DNA of 64,000 nt from CAXXOK01 sp963666755. GTDB lineage: Bacteria; Bacillota; Clostridia; Christensenellales; Aristaeellaceae. Of this stretch, positions 28,156 to 37,507 are shown one piece after another. The notes under the pieces were generated by a model, which was not told the DNA's origin, ran no database searches, and saw only the letters and a list, made by a program, of their open reading frames with translations. The stretch lies in the NCBI GenBank assembly GCA_963666755.2, contig CAXXGW010000002.1, forward strand, positions 1-64,000, in the 5' to 3' direction. Within the stretch, counting starts at the first letter, position 1, and each line of letters starts with the position of its first letter. Both the position numbers and the translations under genes were made by a program.

Positions 28156-28324
28156 CAGGGCACAGATAGCCTTGCCACGGCGCAATGTGCAAAGGCGATA
28201 TGTCTTGCGGGGTTTTGCACCGACGGCCAGCGAACAACCGCTGGATCGCATTACCGCAGATGCAATCGGCCTGAAGGCTGGGGCTGACGCGTATAGGCAA
28301 ACCAAATACAATGAACGCAAAAAG

Positions 28325-28351
28325 CAGGGCGGGCAGACCGGCCTGTTTTTT
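28325..28351 (+). terminator. Rho-independent terminator, probable end of the arg operon
   Basis: CAGGGCGG and CCGGCCTG form an 8-bp stem with one G-G mismatch and a 5-nt loop, followed by six T, 170 nt after argF. The 28156-28320 stretch before it shows no gene. Confidence 0.6.
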
Positions 28352-28433
28352 GCGTGCAGAATTGGCTGGAATGGCTTTGTTTTTGCTTTATGGCGGTGTT
28401 GAATTGGATATTGCTGCTTTAGCATGGGTAACA

Positions 28434-28465
28434 AAAGCCCGGAGCGGTTTGCTCCGGGCTTTGTA
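28434..28465 (+). terminator. Rho-independent terminator
   Basis: A perfect 12-bp stem (AAAGCCCGGAGC at 28434-28445 and GCTCCGGGCTTT at 28451-28462) with a 5-nt loop and a T-rich tail. It may work in both directions; no gene lies between it and the earlier arg terminator. Confidence 0.8.
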
Positions 28466-28491
28466 TCTTTGCTATACGGGCAAAGCGCTTT

Positions 28492-29007
28492 CCCCGCGCG
28501 CCTCATAGCGCCTGCGGCGCTGTTCGCACGCTGCGCGTTTCGCTGCGGCTGGGGGCTTGGGCAAACCCGCCAAAGGGTTTCACCCTTTGGAAACCTGACA
28601 ATGGCCAGCGGCCCTTGACCCGTTTCCGCTGCGGCGGGGGGGCAAGGTGCCTTCCATATACATGCAAAGTGCTTTCCCCGCTCGCCTCATAGCGCCTGCG
28701 GCGCTGTTCGCGCGCTATGCGCTTCGCTGCGGCTGGGGCTGGGGCCAAAGGGTTTCACCCTTTGGAAACCTGACAAGGGCCAGCGGCCCTTGACCCGTTT
28801 CCGCTGCGGCGGGGGCTGGCAATGCGCCTTCCATATACACGCAACGTGCTTTCCCCGCGCGCCTCATAGCGCCTGCGGCGCTGTTCGCGCGCTATGCGCT
28901 TCGCTGTGGCTGGGGGCTTGGGCTTTGCCCAAACCTACCAAAGGGTTTCACCCTTTGGAAACCTGACAAGGGCCGCTGGCCCTTGACCCGTTTCCGCTGC
29001 GGCGGGG
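28492..29007 (-). repeat. family A hairpin array, three units
   Basis: Units start at 28492, 28676 and 28853 (periods 184 and 177 bp). Each has the AGCGCC/GGCGCT, CCAAAGGG/CCCTTTGG and AAGGGCC-type hairpins and ends CCGCTGCGGCGGGGG. Spacers share CCTTCCATATACATGCAA. The array ends 28 bp before the 3' end of the DegV gene. In unit 1 the third stem is imperfect (ATGGCCAGCGGCCCTT). Confidence 0.85.
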
Positions 29008-29035
29008 GTTGACCCTCTATCCTTTTCCCTGCCCC

Positions 29036-29923
29036 TCAGTCCACGCGCGGCGCGCCCCAGAAGAACAACGCCACCGTGCCCGGGCCGGTATGGCTCCCGA
29101 TGGTCGTACCCACATACTCAATCTGCACCTTCCCGTTCATCTTCGGAAAGGTCGATTCCACCAGCGTCGCCACAGCCTTGGCATCATCCACACACGCGGA
29201 TTGCGAAATGTAGCACTTGCCGCTGTAATCCACGCCGTCCACCGCGTTTTCAATCATGCGGTTCACAATCTCCCGGATCACCTTATGCTTGGTGCGCACC
29301 TTCGCCCGGGGGATCAGCCTGCCGAGGTTATCCATGTTCAGCAGCGGGCAAATGTTCAGCAGCTTGCCAAACATGCCGGCGGTTTTGGAAACGCGCCCGC
29401 CCTTGATGTAAAACGTCAGATCGGTGGAGAAAAACCAATGGTGCAGTTCCAGCTTATGCGCCTCGGCCCAGTCGCGCAGCTCCGCCGCCGTAAGGCCCTG
29501 ATCGCGCATGTCGGCCAGTTTATCCATCAGCAGCCCGTAGCCGGAGGATGCGCCCAGTGAATCCACCACATACACCTTGCGGCCCGGATACTTGCGCTCC
29601 AGATTCTCTTTCGCAATCAACGCGGAATTGATAACCCCGGAAATGCCGGAGGACAGGGATACATGCACCACGTCCTTACCTGCCTGCAAAAACGGGGCAA
29701 AGTAAGCTTCAAACTCATCGGCATTCACCTGCGATGTGCGGGTATCGGCCCCTTCCGTCATCTTACGGTAGAAGGTTTCAAACGGCATGCTCTGGCCCAG
29801 ATCATCGTCATAGGCTACACCGTCCAGAAAATAATGGAAGCAAATGTAGTGGATATCCCGCTCCCGGAAATGTTCAGCGGTCAGGTCGGCCGTAGAACAG
29901 CAACTGAGGATGTACTCGTCCAT
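29036..29923 (-). CDS. DegV family fatty-acid-binding protein
   Basis: The start is most likely the ATG at 29923 (MDEYILSCCSTADL), 8 nt from AAAGGA; ATGs at 29929 and 29932 crowd that site. The 295-residue protein has the DegV blocks: ILSCCSTADL, ADTRTSQVN with the fatty-acid carboxylate Ser/Thr, VVHVSLSSGISGVI, VYVVDSLGASSGYG, TFYIKGGRVSKTAG and the final TIGSHTGPGTVALFF. Members (FakB-like) present fatty acids to the FakA kinase; no fakA is nearby. It is monocistronic from its own promoter. Confidence 0.9.
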   Translation of the reverse strand: MDEYILSCCSTADLTAEHFRERDIHYICFHYFLDGVAYDDDLGQSMPFETFYRKMTEGADTRTSQVNADEFEAYFAPFLQAGKDVVHVSLSSGISGVINSALIAKENLERKYPGRKVYVVDSLGASSGYGLLMDKLADMRDQGLTAAELRDWAEAHKLELHHWFFSTDLTFYIKGGRVSKTAGMFGKLLNICPLLNMDNLGRLIPRAKVRTKHKVIREIVNRMIENAVDGVDYSGKCYISQSACVDDAKAVATLVESTFPKMNGKVQIEYVGTTIGSHTGPGTVALFFWGAPRVD

Positions 29924-29971
29924 CGTCATCATTCCTTTTTGGTTGCTTTGCGCAAGGCGCCGCCCACCAGT

Positions 29972-30000
29972 ATCATACCTGAAATCAGGGTAAAATGCAA
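29972..30000 (-). promoter_or_regulatory. degV promoter
   Basis: On the minus strand: TTGCAT (29995-30000), a 17-nt spacer and TATGAT (29972-29977), 49 nt before the start. Confidence 0.6.
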
Positions 30001-30030
30001 TCGTTTTGGCCGTCGCAGGGCCTGTGTTGC

Positions 30031-30059
30031 TTGCCCGCGTGCCCGCACCGTGGTATGAT
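30031..30059 (+). promoter_or_regulatory. promoter of the DUF1003 gene
   Basis: TTGCCC (30031-30036), a 17-nt spacer and an extended -10 TGG-TATGAT (30054-30059). Confidence 0.55.
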
Positions 30060-30118
30060 GAGGGGTACGGCACCCATCAGACCGTTCAGGCCCGTATAAG
30101 GGCCGGGAGGATTGCGGC

Positions 30119-30655
30119 ATGGAACAGAAAAGCGAGAACCTGCGGCTGGTAAACGCCATCCTGCAGGACGAGGACGAGAAGAACCTGGAAGAAGAGGAAA
30201 TCATCCACCTGCTGCTGGAACGCAAGGTATCCCGCAACACGGAGGAAATGACAAAAACCCTGACCCTCGGCGAGAGGATGGCCGATAACATCGCGCGTTT
30301 TGCGGGCAGCTGGACGTTCATCCTGACATTTATCGGCTGCCTGCTGTTATGGATCGCGCTCAACATCCTTTTGGCCGTACGGGCATTCGACCCTTACCCG
30401 TTCATCCTGCTGAATCTGGTACTCTCCTGCGTGGCGGCCATTCAGGCCCCCGTCATCATGATGAGCCAGAACCGTCAGGAGCAGAAGGACCGTCTGCGCT
30501 CGCTCAACGATTACCGCACCAACCTTAAGTCCGAAATTATTGTGGAAGACCTGCACCAGAAAATCGACCAGCTGCTGGATAACCAGGAGCAGCTGCTGCG
30601 CCGCATGCAGGCCATGGAAAGCCGTGCCCAGCGCGACGTGCCCCGGGACGATTAA
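30119..30655 (+). CDS. DUF1003 two-helix membrane protein
   Basis: The ATG at 30119 follows GGGAGG. The 178-residue protein has an acidic N-terminal helix, then TLGERMADNIARFAGSWTFI and the hallmark segments GCLLLWIALNILL and FDPYPFILLNLVLSCVAAIQAPVIMMSQNRQ (two membrane helices joined by a short loop), and a C-terminal coiled coil (EDLHQKIDQLLDNQEQLLRR). This matches DUF1003. The function is unknown. Confidence 0.88.
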   Translation: MEQKSENLRLVNAILQDEDEKNLEEEEIIHLLLERKVSRNTEEMTKTLTLGERMADNIARFAGSWTFILTFIGCLLLWIALNILLAVRAFDPYPFILLNLVLSCVAAIQAPVIMMSQNRQEQKDRLRSLNDYRTNLKSEIIVEDLHQKIDQLLDNQEQLLRRMQAMESRAQRDVPRDD

Positions 30656-30723
30656 GGTTGCGCCCCACGCTCTGTAAAATGTGCGTTAAGGCGCCAACTC
30701 CACCAGATTGGCTAAAAACCTCT

Positions 30724-30751
30724 TTGACTTTAAGCGTCGGCATGGTATAAT
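30724..30751 (+). promoter_or_regulatory. promoter of the coiled-coil protein gene
   Basis: TTGACT (30724-30729), a 16-nt spacer and a perfect TATAAT (30746-30751). Confidence 0.7.
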
Positions 30752-30784
30752 AAGGCAAAATCCAACAAATTGGAGGAGATTGCC

Positions 30785-31366
30785 ATGTCCGAGAATAAAC
30801 CTACCCCCACCAAACGCTCCACCCTCGTGCTCCTTTTGTGCATCGCGCTTGTCGCGGCGGTTGTTCTCGCCGTATTCGGCTTTGTGGGCCGCGATGCCGC
30901 CCAGAAGCTGAATGCCGACCTGAGCACAAAAATCGCCGATTTTGAAACGAAGGTTACCGACGCCACCAGCCAGCTGACTGCGTCCGGCGTGGAGCTGACC
31001 ACCGTGAAAACCGAGCTGGAAACCGCCAAGTCGGAAGCCGCCAAAGCCCTGCAATCCCTTCAGGGCGAGTTCGACACCTACAAGGCGACCGCCGAAGCGG
31101 GTCTGGCCGACCTGCAAAAGCAGTATGACGATGCGACGGCCAAAGCCGCCACCGATCTGAAAGCCGCGCAGGATGCCGCCGCCGCCAAGGAAGCGGAGCT
31201 GACCAAGCAAATCGACGCCCTGCAGGCCGAAATCGTGACCCTCAAGGCCACCCCGACTCCGGTTCCGACCCCCACCGCGACCCCCGCGCCGACCGCCACC
31301 CCCAAGCCGGCGGCCACCGCAACCCCCAAACCCACCGCCGCCCCGACCGTGAAACCTGCGGTCTGA
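30785..31366 (+). CDS. membrane-anchored coiled-coil protein with Thr/Pro/Ala tail
   Basis: The ATG at 30785 follows GGAGGAG. The 193-residue product has a short cytoplasmic N-terminus, one membrane segment (TLVLLLCIALVAAVVLAVFG, about residues 12-31), a long predicted coiled coil of Ala/Lys/Glu/Asp heptads (about 35-155), and a repetitive tail of Thr-Pro-Ala motifs (PTPTATPAPTATPKPAAT). I do not recognise a family. The topology suggests an extracellular spacer anchored in the membrane. It has its own promoter and terminator. Confidence 0.75.
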   Translation: MSENKPTPTKRSTLVLLLCIALVAAVVLAVFGFVGRDAAQKLNADLSTKIADFETKVTDATSQLTASGVELTTVKTELETAKSEAAKALQSLQGEFDTYKATAEAGLADLQKQYDDATAKAATDLKAAQDAAAAKEAELTKQIDALQAEIVTLKATPTPVPTPTATPAPTATPKPAATATPKPTAAPTVKPAV

Positions 31367-31385
31367 GCCTTACCGCAAGCAAAAC

Positions 31386-31416
31386 AAAGCCCGCCGCAAC
31401 CGTCGGCGGGCTTTTT
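31386..31416 (+). terminator. Rho-independent terminator
   Basis: An 11-bp perfect stem (AAAGCCCGCCG at 31386-31396, CGGCGGGCTTT at 31404-31414) and a T run, 19 nt after the stop. The following 31417-31611 holds nothing I recognise. Confidence 0.9.
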
Positions 31417-31611
31417 CTTTATGCACGGATGGGGTTAGTGGCCGGGGAGAGCAACGGAAACGGGGCAGGGTGTGGCGGTAGATTGGGGATGCCGGAGCGA
31501 GGCTTCTTGTTACCGGAGGGTTTTTTGCAAGTACATGAGGCGTGCGAGCAATATGCACCGCAGGCGCAAGCGGGTGCGGCTGTGGAGCATTATTGGGTTT
31601 GCAGGTAGGCT

Positions 31612-31647
31612 GAAACGGGTCAAGGGCTACCGCCCTTGACCCGTTTC
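31612..31647. repeat. perfect 16-bp inverted repeat at the edge of the family A array
   Basis: GAAACGGGTCAAGGGC (31612-31627) and its exact complement (31632-31647) are separated by TACC. The sequence is the GGGTCAAGGG end of a family A unit facing an inverted copy of itself, so the array edge looks like a fold-back. Confidence 0.7.
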
Positions 31648-31665
31648 GATGGGGCAGAGTACTGC

Positions 31666-32310
31666 CCCCGCGCGCCTCATAGCGCCTGCGGCGCTGTTCG
31701 CGCGCTTCGCACTCTCGCTGCGGCTGGGGATTTTGGGTTTCACCCAAACCCACCAAAGGGTTTCACCCTTTGGAAACCGGACAAGGGCCAGCAGCCCTTG
31801 ACCCTTCTTGCTATCGCAGAGCGCTGCCCCCGCGCGCCTCATAGCGCCTGCGGCGCTGTTCGCGCGCTTCGCACTCTCGCTGCGGCTGGGGGTTTTGGGT
31901 TTCACCCAAACCCATCAAAGGGTTTCACCCAAACCCATCAAAGGGTTTCACCCTTTGGAAACCTGACAAGGGCCAGCAGCCCTTGACCCTTCTTGCTATC
32001 GCAGAGTGCTGCCCCCGCGCGCCTCATAGCGCCTGCGGCGCTGTTCGCGCGCTTCGCACTCTCGCTGCGGCTGGGGATTGGGTTTCACCCAAACCCACCA
32101 AAGGGTTTCACCCTTTGGAAACCTGACAAGGGCCAGCGGCCCTTGACCCTTCTTGCTATCGCAGAGTACTTCCCCTGCGCACCTCATAGCGCCTGCGGCG
32201 CTGTTCGCGCACTTCGCACGCTCGCTGCGGCTGAGGGTTGGGTTTCACCCAAACCCACCAAAGGGTTTCACCCTTTGGAAACCGGACAAGGGCCAGCGGC
32301 CCTTGACCCC
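31666..32310 (-). repeat. family A hairpin array, four units
   Basis: Units start at about 31666, 31827, 32012 and 32172, with periods of 161, 185 and 160 bp. The longer second unit contains a 25-bp direct duplication around GGGTTTCACCCAAACCCATC (31895-31945), as expected from slippage. Stems are conserved in all units. The array ends 4 bp from the uxaC stop codon. Confidence 0.85.
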
Positions 32311-32313
32311 ATT

Positions 32314-33714
32314 TTATACGCCTACATTGAAATAGGCGCGCGCGTTCTCATAGCAGATGCCCCGGATCATCGTTCCCAGCGTTTCCTCATCGTTGGGCAC
32401 TTCGCCATCCTCCACCCAGCCGCCAATCAAATCGCACAGCAGCCGACGGAAATACTCATGCCGCGGGTAGCTGATAAACGAGCGCGAGTCCGTAAGCATC
32501 CCCACAAAGGTGCTCAGGATGCCCACCGAAGCCAGCGTCTTGAGCTGGTCGCGCATCCCTTCCAGCTGGTCGGCAAACCACCACGCCGTGCCGAACTGCA
32601 CCTTGCCCGGCGTGCCGCCCTGAAAGCAGCCCGCCGCCGCGGCCAGCACATAATGGAACGTGGGGTTAAGCGTATACAGGATGGTTTTAGGCAGGCGGTC
32701 TTCCCGATCCTGCGCATCCAGCAGCTTGAGCAGCCGTGCCGCGAACGGCTCGTCGGCGATGCTGTCGTACCCCGTGTTAGGGCCGTAGGCAGCAAAGCCG
32801 CGCGTGTTCACATCCCGCACGCAGGCAATGTGGTACTGCTGCACCCAGCCGCGCCGATGGTAGCTCGCGCCCAGCGCCAGCAGCACCGCGGTGCGGTAGG
32901 CCTCGGCGTCGGCGGGGTCGGGGGTGTTGCCGCACAGCGCCTGCTCCAGCGCGCGCTGGGCGCGCGCTTCGTCCGGCTCGGCCCATGGCAGGCGATCCAG
33001 CCCATGGTCGGCCAGGCGCGCGCCACAACTATGGAAGTATTCCACCCGCGCGTCCAGTGCCGCCCGCACATCGTCCACCGTATGGATGGGCACGCCTGCT
33101 GCGGCCCCCAGCGTGCGCAGATAAGCCGCGAAGCCCGGCTTTTCGCAGAAGATGGCGCGATCCGGCCGGAATGCCGGGAGCACCTTGGTTCCAAACGTCG
33201 GGTCGGCGGCGATGCGCGCATGGTCGCTTAGCGTATCCACCGGGTCGTCGGTGGTGCAAAGCACCTTTACATCAAAACGCTCGATCAGCCCCCGGGCACG
33301 GTAACCGTCGGTCGCCAGCAGCGCATTGGCCCGATCCCACACACTTTGGGCGTTGGCTTCGCACAGCGGCTCGTCGATGCCGAACACGCGCTTCAGCTCC
33401 AGGTGCGACCAGTGGTACAGCGGGTTGCCCATCATGCGCGGCATCAGCTTTGCGTACGCCATGAAGCGCTCCTGATCGCCCGAGGTGCGGATAAACGCGT
33501 TATCCAGCCCGCAGGCGCTCATGCCGCGCCATTTGTAATGGTCGCCGCCCAGCCACAGCTGCCCAAGGTTACGGAACTGCACATTGTCGGCAATCTCCGC
33601 CGGGCTAAGGTGGCAATGGTAATCGAAAATCGGGCACGCCTCCGCGTAGGTATGGTACAGCTTCTGCGCCGTAGGGGTGCGCAGCAGAAAATCTTCTCCC
33701 AGAAACGGTTTCAC
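32314..33714 (-). CDS. uxaC: uronate (glucuronate/galacturonate) isomerase
   Basis: The start is the GTG at 33714, with GGGGAGG 9 nt upstream. The 466-residue protein has the family's FDYHCHLSP metal motif (His33, His35), LCTTDDPVDTL, GSLVD-like ASVGILSTFVGMLTDSRSFI and SYPRHEYFRR. It isomerises glucuronate to fructuronate or galacturonate to tagaturonate. It is the last gene of the minus-strand uronate operon, 178 bp after uxuB, and ends against a family A repeat array with no separate terminator visible. Confidence 0.97.
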   Translation of the reverse strand: MKPFLGEDFLLRTPTAQKLYHTYAEACPIFDYHCHLSPAEIADNVQFRNLGQLWLGGDHYKWRGMSACGLDNAFIRTSGDQERFMAYAKLMPRMMGNPLYHWSHLELKRVFGIDEPLCEANAQSVWDRANALLATDGYRARGLIERFDVKVLCTTDDPVDTLSDHARIAADPTFGTKVLPAFRPDRAIFCEKPGFAAYLRTLGAAAGVPIHTVDDVRAALDARVEYFHSCGARLADHGLDRLPWAEPDEARAQRALEQALCGNTPDPADAEAYRTAVLLALGASYHRRGWVQQYHIACVRDVNTRGFAAYGPNTGYDSIADEPFAARLLKLLDAQDREDRLPKTILYTLNPTFHYVLAAAAGCFQGGTPGKVQFGTAWWFADQLEGMRDQLKTLASVGILSTFVGMLTDSRSFISYPRHEYFRRLLCDLIGGWVEDGEVPNDEETLGTMIRGICYENARAYFNVGV

Positions 33715-33892
33715 GGCGTTTGCCTCCCCTTGTCATCCTTTTTTCAAATCCCGTACGCGTCTCAGCTTGCGAGCGGTTTGGTTCTGTGACAGGGCGCAGA
33801 GGCGAAGGCGCAGCGGAGCTGCGCCTGGCCTTCGTACCGAAGTCAGAGGGCAAAACGCCGTGAGTTTGAGGTGTCAGGGTTTTGAAAGGGTA

Positions 33893-35512
33893 TCAGCCCT
33901 GCGCGGCGTGCAGGTGCCGCCGGAGTGTGGCGCGCACCGCGCCCGGTCCGGCAATCAGCTCCGCAAACAGCGCGGTAACTTTCGTGTCCAGCCCGACGGC
34001 GGCAAGGTCCACCCCAAACAGCGTGGCATTGCGCAGGATCGGCTCCAGCTTGCCGCGTGCGGTTTCCGGCTCGCCCACGCGGATGCCGCTCAGCGCCTGC
34101 GTGAGCGTTTCCATCAGCGGATCGGCCGAAGGCGTGAAGGGCGCAAGCGTATCGTCCACAGCCAGCAGGTAGCGCAGCCATCCGGCCAGCGCCAGCGGGA
34201 TCGCCACCAGCGCGTCCATGCGCAGGGCGGGGGTTTGCGCATAGGCCTTGAGCGTTTCGCCGTACCGCACGGGGATTTTCTGCGATGTGTCGGTAGCGAT
34301 GCGCTGGGGTGTGTCCGGGATGAAGGGGTTGGTCAGGCGCTGGGTAAGAACCTCCATCAGGAAATCGCGCGGGTTCAGGATGCCGGGGTCGGTTACCACG
34401 GGCAGCCCTTCGTCCACACCGATGCGCCGTGCCAGCTCCCGCAGGTCGGCATCCTTCATTTCTTCGGCAATGGAGGTATACCCCAGCAGGCAGCCGTACA
34501 CGGCCAGCGCGGAATGCAGGGGGTTCAGGCAGGTGGTGACCTTCATGCGCTCCACACGGTTTACGGTATCGCGGTCGGCCATGTACACGCCGGCCTTTTC
34601 CAGCGGCGGCCTCCCGGCGGGGAACGCGTCCTCCACCACCAGGTATTCCGGAATCTCCGCGTTCACAAACGGGGCGATGTAGGTGCCCCGGCCGGTCACG
34701 ATCGGGTCCATGCCCTCCACACCGCGGCGTTCCAGCTCCTTTTGCACCGCTTCGGCCGGGCGGGGGGTGATTTTGTCAATCATCGTCCACGGAAAGCTGA
34801 CGCGCGCGGGGTCGCGCAGGTGGACGGCGAAGCCTTCGTCCACCAGGCCGTTACGCACCCAGCCGTCGGCGATGGCGGTTACGGCGGTTTGCAGCTTTTC
34901 GCCGTTGTGGGAGCAGTTGTCCATGCTCACCAGCGCCACGGGCGCGCGGCCCGCGCGGTAGCGGGCCCACAGAAGCGAAGCCACGCGGCTCATCAGGTGG
35001 CGGGGTGCCTCCGGGCCGCCCGCGATATCGGCGGCGACAGCGCCCGTCAGGTTGCCCTGCAAATCCCGAATGGCATAGCCCTTTTCCGTTACCGTAAAGC
35101 TGACCATTTGAAGCGACGGCGCTTCAAACACAGCCTGCAAACGCGCAAGCTGCGCGGGGTCGTCGGTTTGGAGCGCCTCGGCCACGCTGGCCAGCACGCT
35201 GCACTCCATGCCCCCATCCGCCTTGAGCCCCACCACCAGCGAAAGCAGGTCGTGGGGTTCGTAGATGCGCGCCACCAGCTCGGTGTCAAACGTTTCCGCG
35301 GCAATGATGCCGGTATCAGTCAGGCCCGCGTCCAGCAGGCGCTGCGCCACCATGGCCACAAACCCGCGGAAGATGTTCCCCGCGCCAAAGTGTACCCAGC
35401 CGGGGCTCTGCCGCGTGGCGGCCCGCATGGCCGCAATGTCGTACGCAGGCAGGCGGATACCGGCGGCTTCCCAGGCCACGCGTTTGGCGAGGCCCTGCAT
35501 TGTCAGTTGCAT
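33893..35512 (-). CDS. uxuB: fructuronate reductase (mannitol dehydrogenase family)
   Basis: The 539-residue protein has the long-chain polyol dehydrogenase layout: WVHFGAGNIFRGF for NAD binding, VSMDNCSHNGEKL, SFPWTMIDKITPRP with the catalytic lysine, and CLNPLHSALAVYGCLLGY. Fructuronate reductase (UxuB) converts fructuronate to mannonate; tagaturonate reductase (UxaB) is the closest alternative, but length and partners favour UxuB. It lies between the TRAP genes and uxaC. The next pathway enzyme, mannonate dehydratase, is not in the window. Confidence 0.85.
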   Translation of the reverse strand: MQLTMQGLAKRVAWEAAGIRLPAYDIAAMRAATRQSPGWVHFGAGNIFRGFVAMVAQRLLDAGLTDTGIIAAETFDTELVARIYEPHDLLSLVVGLKADGGMECSVLASVAEALQTDDPAQLARLQAVFEAPSLQMVSFTVTEKGYAIRDLQGNLTGAVAADIAGGPEAPRHLMSRVASLLWARYRAGRAPVALVSMDNCSHNGEKLQTAVTAIADGWVRNGLVDEGFAVHLRDPARVSFPWTMIDKITPRPAEAVQKELERRGVEGMDPIVTGRGTYIAPFVNAEIPEYLVVEDAFPAGRPPLEKAGVYMADRDTVNRVERMKVTTCLNPLHSALAVYGCLLGYTSIAEEMKDADLRELARRIGVDEGLPVVTDPGILNPRDFLMEVLTQRLTNPFIPDTPQRIATDTSQKIPVRYGETLKAYAQTPALRMDALVAIPLALAGWLRYLLAVDDTLAPFTPSADPLMETLTQALSGIRVGEPETARGKLEPILRNATLFGVDLAAVGLDTKVTALFAELIAGPGAVRATLRRHLHAAQG

Positions 35513-35555
35513 CGTATTTCACTCCTAGCCGCACCCCGGTTTTGCCGGGCCGCGT

Positions 35556-36860
35556 TCAGTTCAGGTAGCCCATGAGCGTCGGTAAAAACGTGGTGAAGAA
35601 CGGCACATACGTAACCAGCATCAGGCCGGCCAGCATCACGCCGTACAGCGGCAGCATCTGCTTGACCACATCCTCCAGACGGCGTTTGCCCACCGCGCAG
35701 CCGATAAACAGCGCGTTGCCCACCGGCGGCGTGCACAGCCCGATAGCGAGGTTAAAGATCAGCATAATACCGAAGGTGATGCTGTTCATGCCGATGCTCA
35801 GGCAAACCGGCAGCAGGATGGGCGAGCAGATCAGGATCAGCGGCGCCATATCCATAATGCAGCCCAGTACCAGCAGCATCAGGTTAATCAGCAGCAGCAC
35901 CACGATTTTACTGCTGGAAATACCGATGAGCGCCGAGGCGAACATCGTGGGGATGTTCAGCTTGGATACCATGTAGGCAAACGCGCCCGCAGAGGCGATC
36001 AGCCCGAACACCACAGCCAGGCTCTTAAGCACGTTAAACAGCAACCGGGGCATATCGCGCAGGTGCAGCTTGCGGTACACCACCGTGGAAACGAAAAACG
36101 CCCACAGGCAGGCGACAGCCGCCGATTCGGTCGCGGTGAAAAACCCGAAGGACACGCCGCACAGGATAATCAGCACCGTCAGGATGGCCGGGAAGCTGAA
36201 CAGCATGATTTTAAGCGTTTTACGCAGGGGCGTTTTCTCGCCCACCGGGTAGTTGCGCCGGTAGGAGATGATGCCGTTGGCGATCATCAGCAGGATGCCC
36301 AGCAGCACGCCCGGCAGCAGGCCGCCCATGAACAGGCCGCCTACCGACACGCCGCCCACGGCCATGGAGTAGATAATCATGTTGTGGCTGGGCGGGATCA
36401 GCACCCCCTGACAGCTGGAGGTAACTGTAAGCGCGCAGGAGTAATCCGGGTCGTAGCCGGAATCGTTCATCAGGCGCATTTCCAGCGGGCCCAGCGAGGC
36501 GATATCCGCCGCGGAGGAGCCGCTCATGCCGCCAAACAGCATCGAAGCCAGCACGTTCACGTGGCCCAGACCGCCGCGGAAGCGCCCCACAATGGCGTTG
36601 GACACCGCCACCAGCTGGTCGGACACGCCCCCCGCGCCCATGATTTCGCCCGCAAGCAGGAAAAACGGAATGGCCAGCAGGCTAAAGCTGTTGATGGAGC
36701 TGGCCATGCGCTGCATCATGGTCATCAGGTTGGTGCCGGTGTACAGCATGGTCAGGATGGTCGAAGCGCACATGGCGAAAATGACCGGCAGGCGCAGCAA
36801 AATCAGCACAAAGAAGGAGCCCAGCAGGAGAACGATCGCCGTGGTTACGTCATAGTTCAT
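35556..36860 (-). CDS. dctM: TRAP transporter large permease (DctM)
   Basis: The 434-residue protein is hydrophobic with about 12 membrane segments and family motifs such as PFFLLAGEIMGAGGVSDQLV, GHVNVLASMLFGGMSGSSAAD, IPPSHNMIIY and GLCTPPVGNALFIGCAVGK. It is the channel subunit of a sodium-driven TRAP importer, here most likely for uronates. Its start overlaps the DctQ stop by 4 bp. The downstream gene is uxuB. Confidence 0.96.
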   Translation of the reverse strand: MNYDVTTAIVLLLGSFFVLILLRLPVIFAMCASTILTMLYTGTNLMTMMQRMASSINSFSLLAIPFFLLAGEIMGAGGVSDQLVAVSNAIVGRFRGGLGHVNVLASMLFGGMSGSSAADIASLGPLEMRLMNDSGYDPDYSCALTVTSSCQGVLIPPSHNMIIYSMAVGGVSVGGLFMGGLLPGVLLGILLMIANGIISYRRNYPVGEKTPLRKTLKIMLFSFPAILTVLIILCGVSFGFFTATESAAVACLWAFFVSTVVYRKLHLRDMPRLLFNVLKSLAVVFGLIASAGAFAYMVSKLNIPTMFASALIGISSSKIVVLLLINLMLLVLGCIMDMAPLILICSPILLPVCLSIGMNSITFGIMLIFNLAIGLCTPPVGNALFIGCAVGKRRLEDVVKQMLPLYGVMLAGLMLVTYVPFFTTFLPTLMGYLN

Positions 36861-37420
36861 GGTTCGGTTTCCTCCTTCTGGCCCGGGTAAAATTTCGCTT
36901 TGGACGAGGGCAGCAGATCATCCCGGCCCAGCAGGTGCATCAGCGCAAAATACGCGATGAAGAACCCGCCAATCGGGATGGTCACATACAGAACGCTTTT
37001 GGGCAGCGAACGCACAATTTCCAGCCTGCCCTTGGCGCCAATATTAAAGATCAGGATTCCGTAATAGAAAATGAAACAGCCGATGGCCATCGTAATCAGG
37101 TGGTTGACAGCCATCCAAACCTTTTGAAACCCTTTGGGAAACAGGGCGAAGAACATCGTGATTTCCACATGGCTGCGCACTTCCACGCCCAGCGCCATGG
37201 CCACGAACGCCATCCAGATCATCAGCATCCGGCTCATCTCATCCGCCCAGATGATGCCGTGCCCAAACCAGCGCAGCACCACGTCGGTGGAAACGATTGC
37301 CACCAGCGCTACCAGCAGCACCAGAAACACCAGGATAAAAACCTTGTATACCGTGTTTAATACCGTGGTTACGGGGCGCAGCACCCGATCCGCGCGCCGC
37401 TCGGGGGGTTGCATGGACAT
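36857..37420 (-). CDS. dctQ: TRAP transporter small permease (DctQ)
   Basis: The 187-residue protein has four membrane helices and the DctQ pattern VLRWFGHGIIWADEMSRMLM and FVAMALGVEVRSHVEITMFF. An AGGAGG site lies 8 nt before the start. It pairs with DctM to form the membrane complex. It follows the binding protein gene by 87 bp, typical of dctPQM order. Confidence 0.93.
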   Translation of the reverse strand: MSMQPPERRADRVLRPVTTVLNTVYKVFILVFLVLLVALVAIVSTDVVLRWFGHGIIWADEMSRMLMIWMAFVAMALGVEVRSHVEITMFFALFPKGFQKVWMAVNHLITMAIGCFIFYYGILIFNIGAKGRLEIVRSLPKSVLYVTIPIGGFFIAYFALMHLLGRDDLLPSSKAKFYPGQKEETEP

Positions 37421-37507
37421 ACGGTACCTCCTGGTAAACCTTTGAAAAAGGCAGGAAGCAAGGGAGGGTTCCCCGGCTTCCTGCCCCTTTGTGTTTGGTT
37501 TGTCGGT

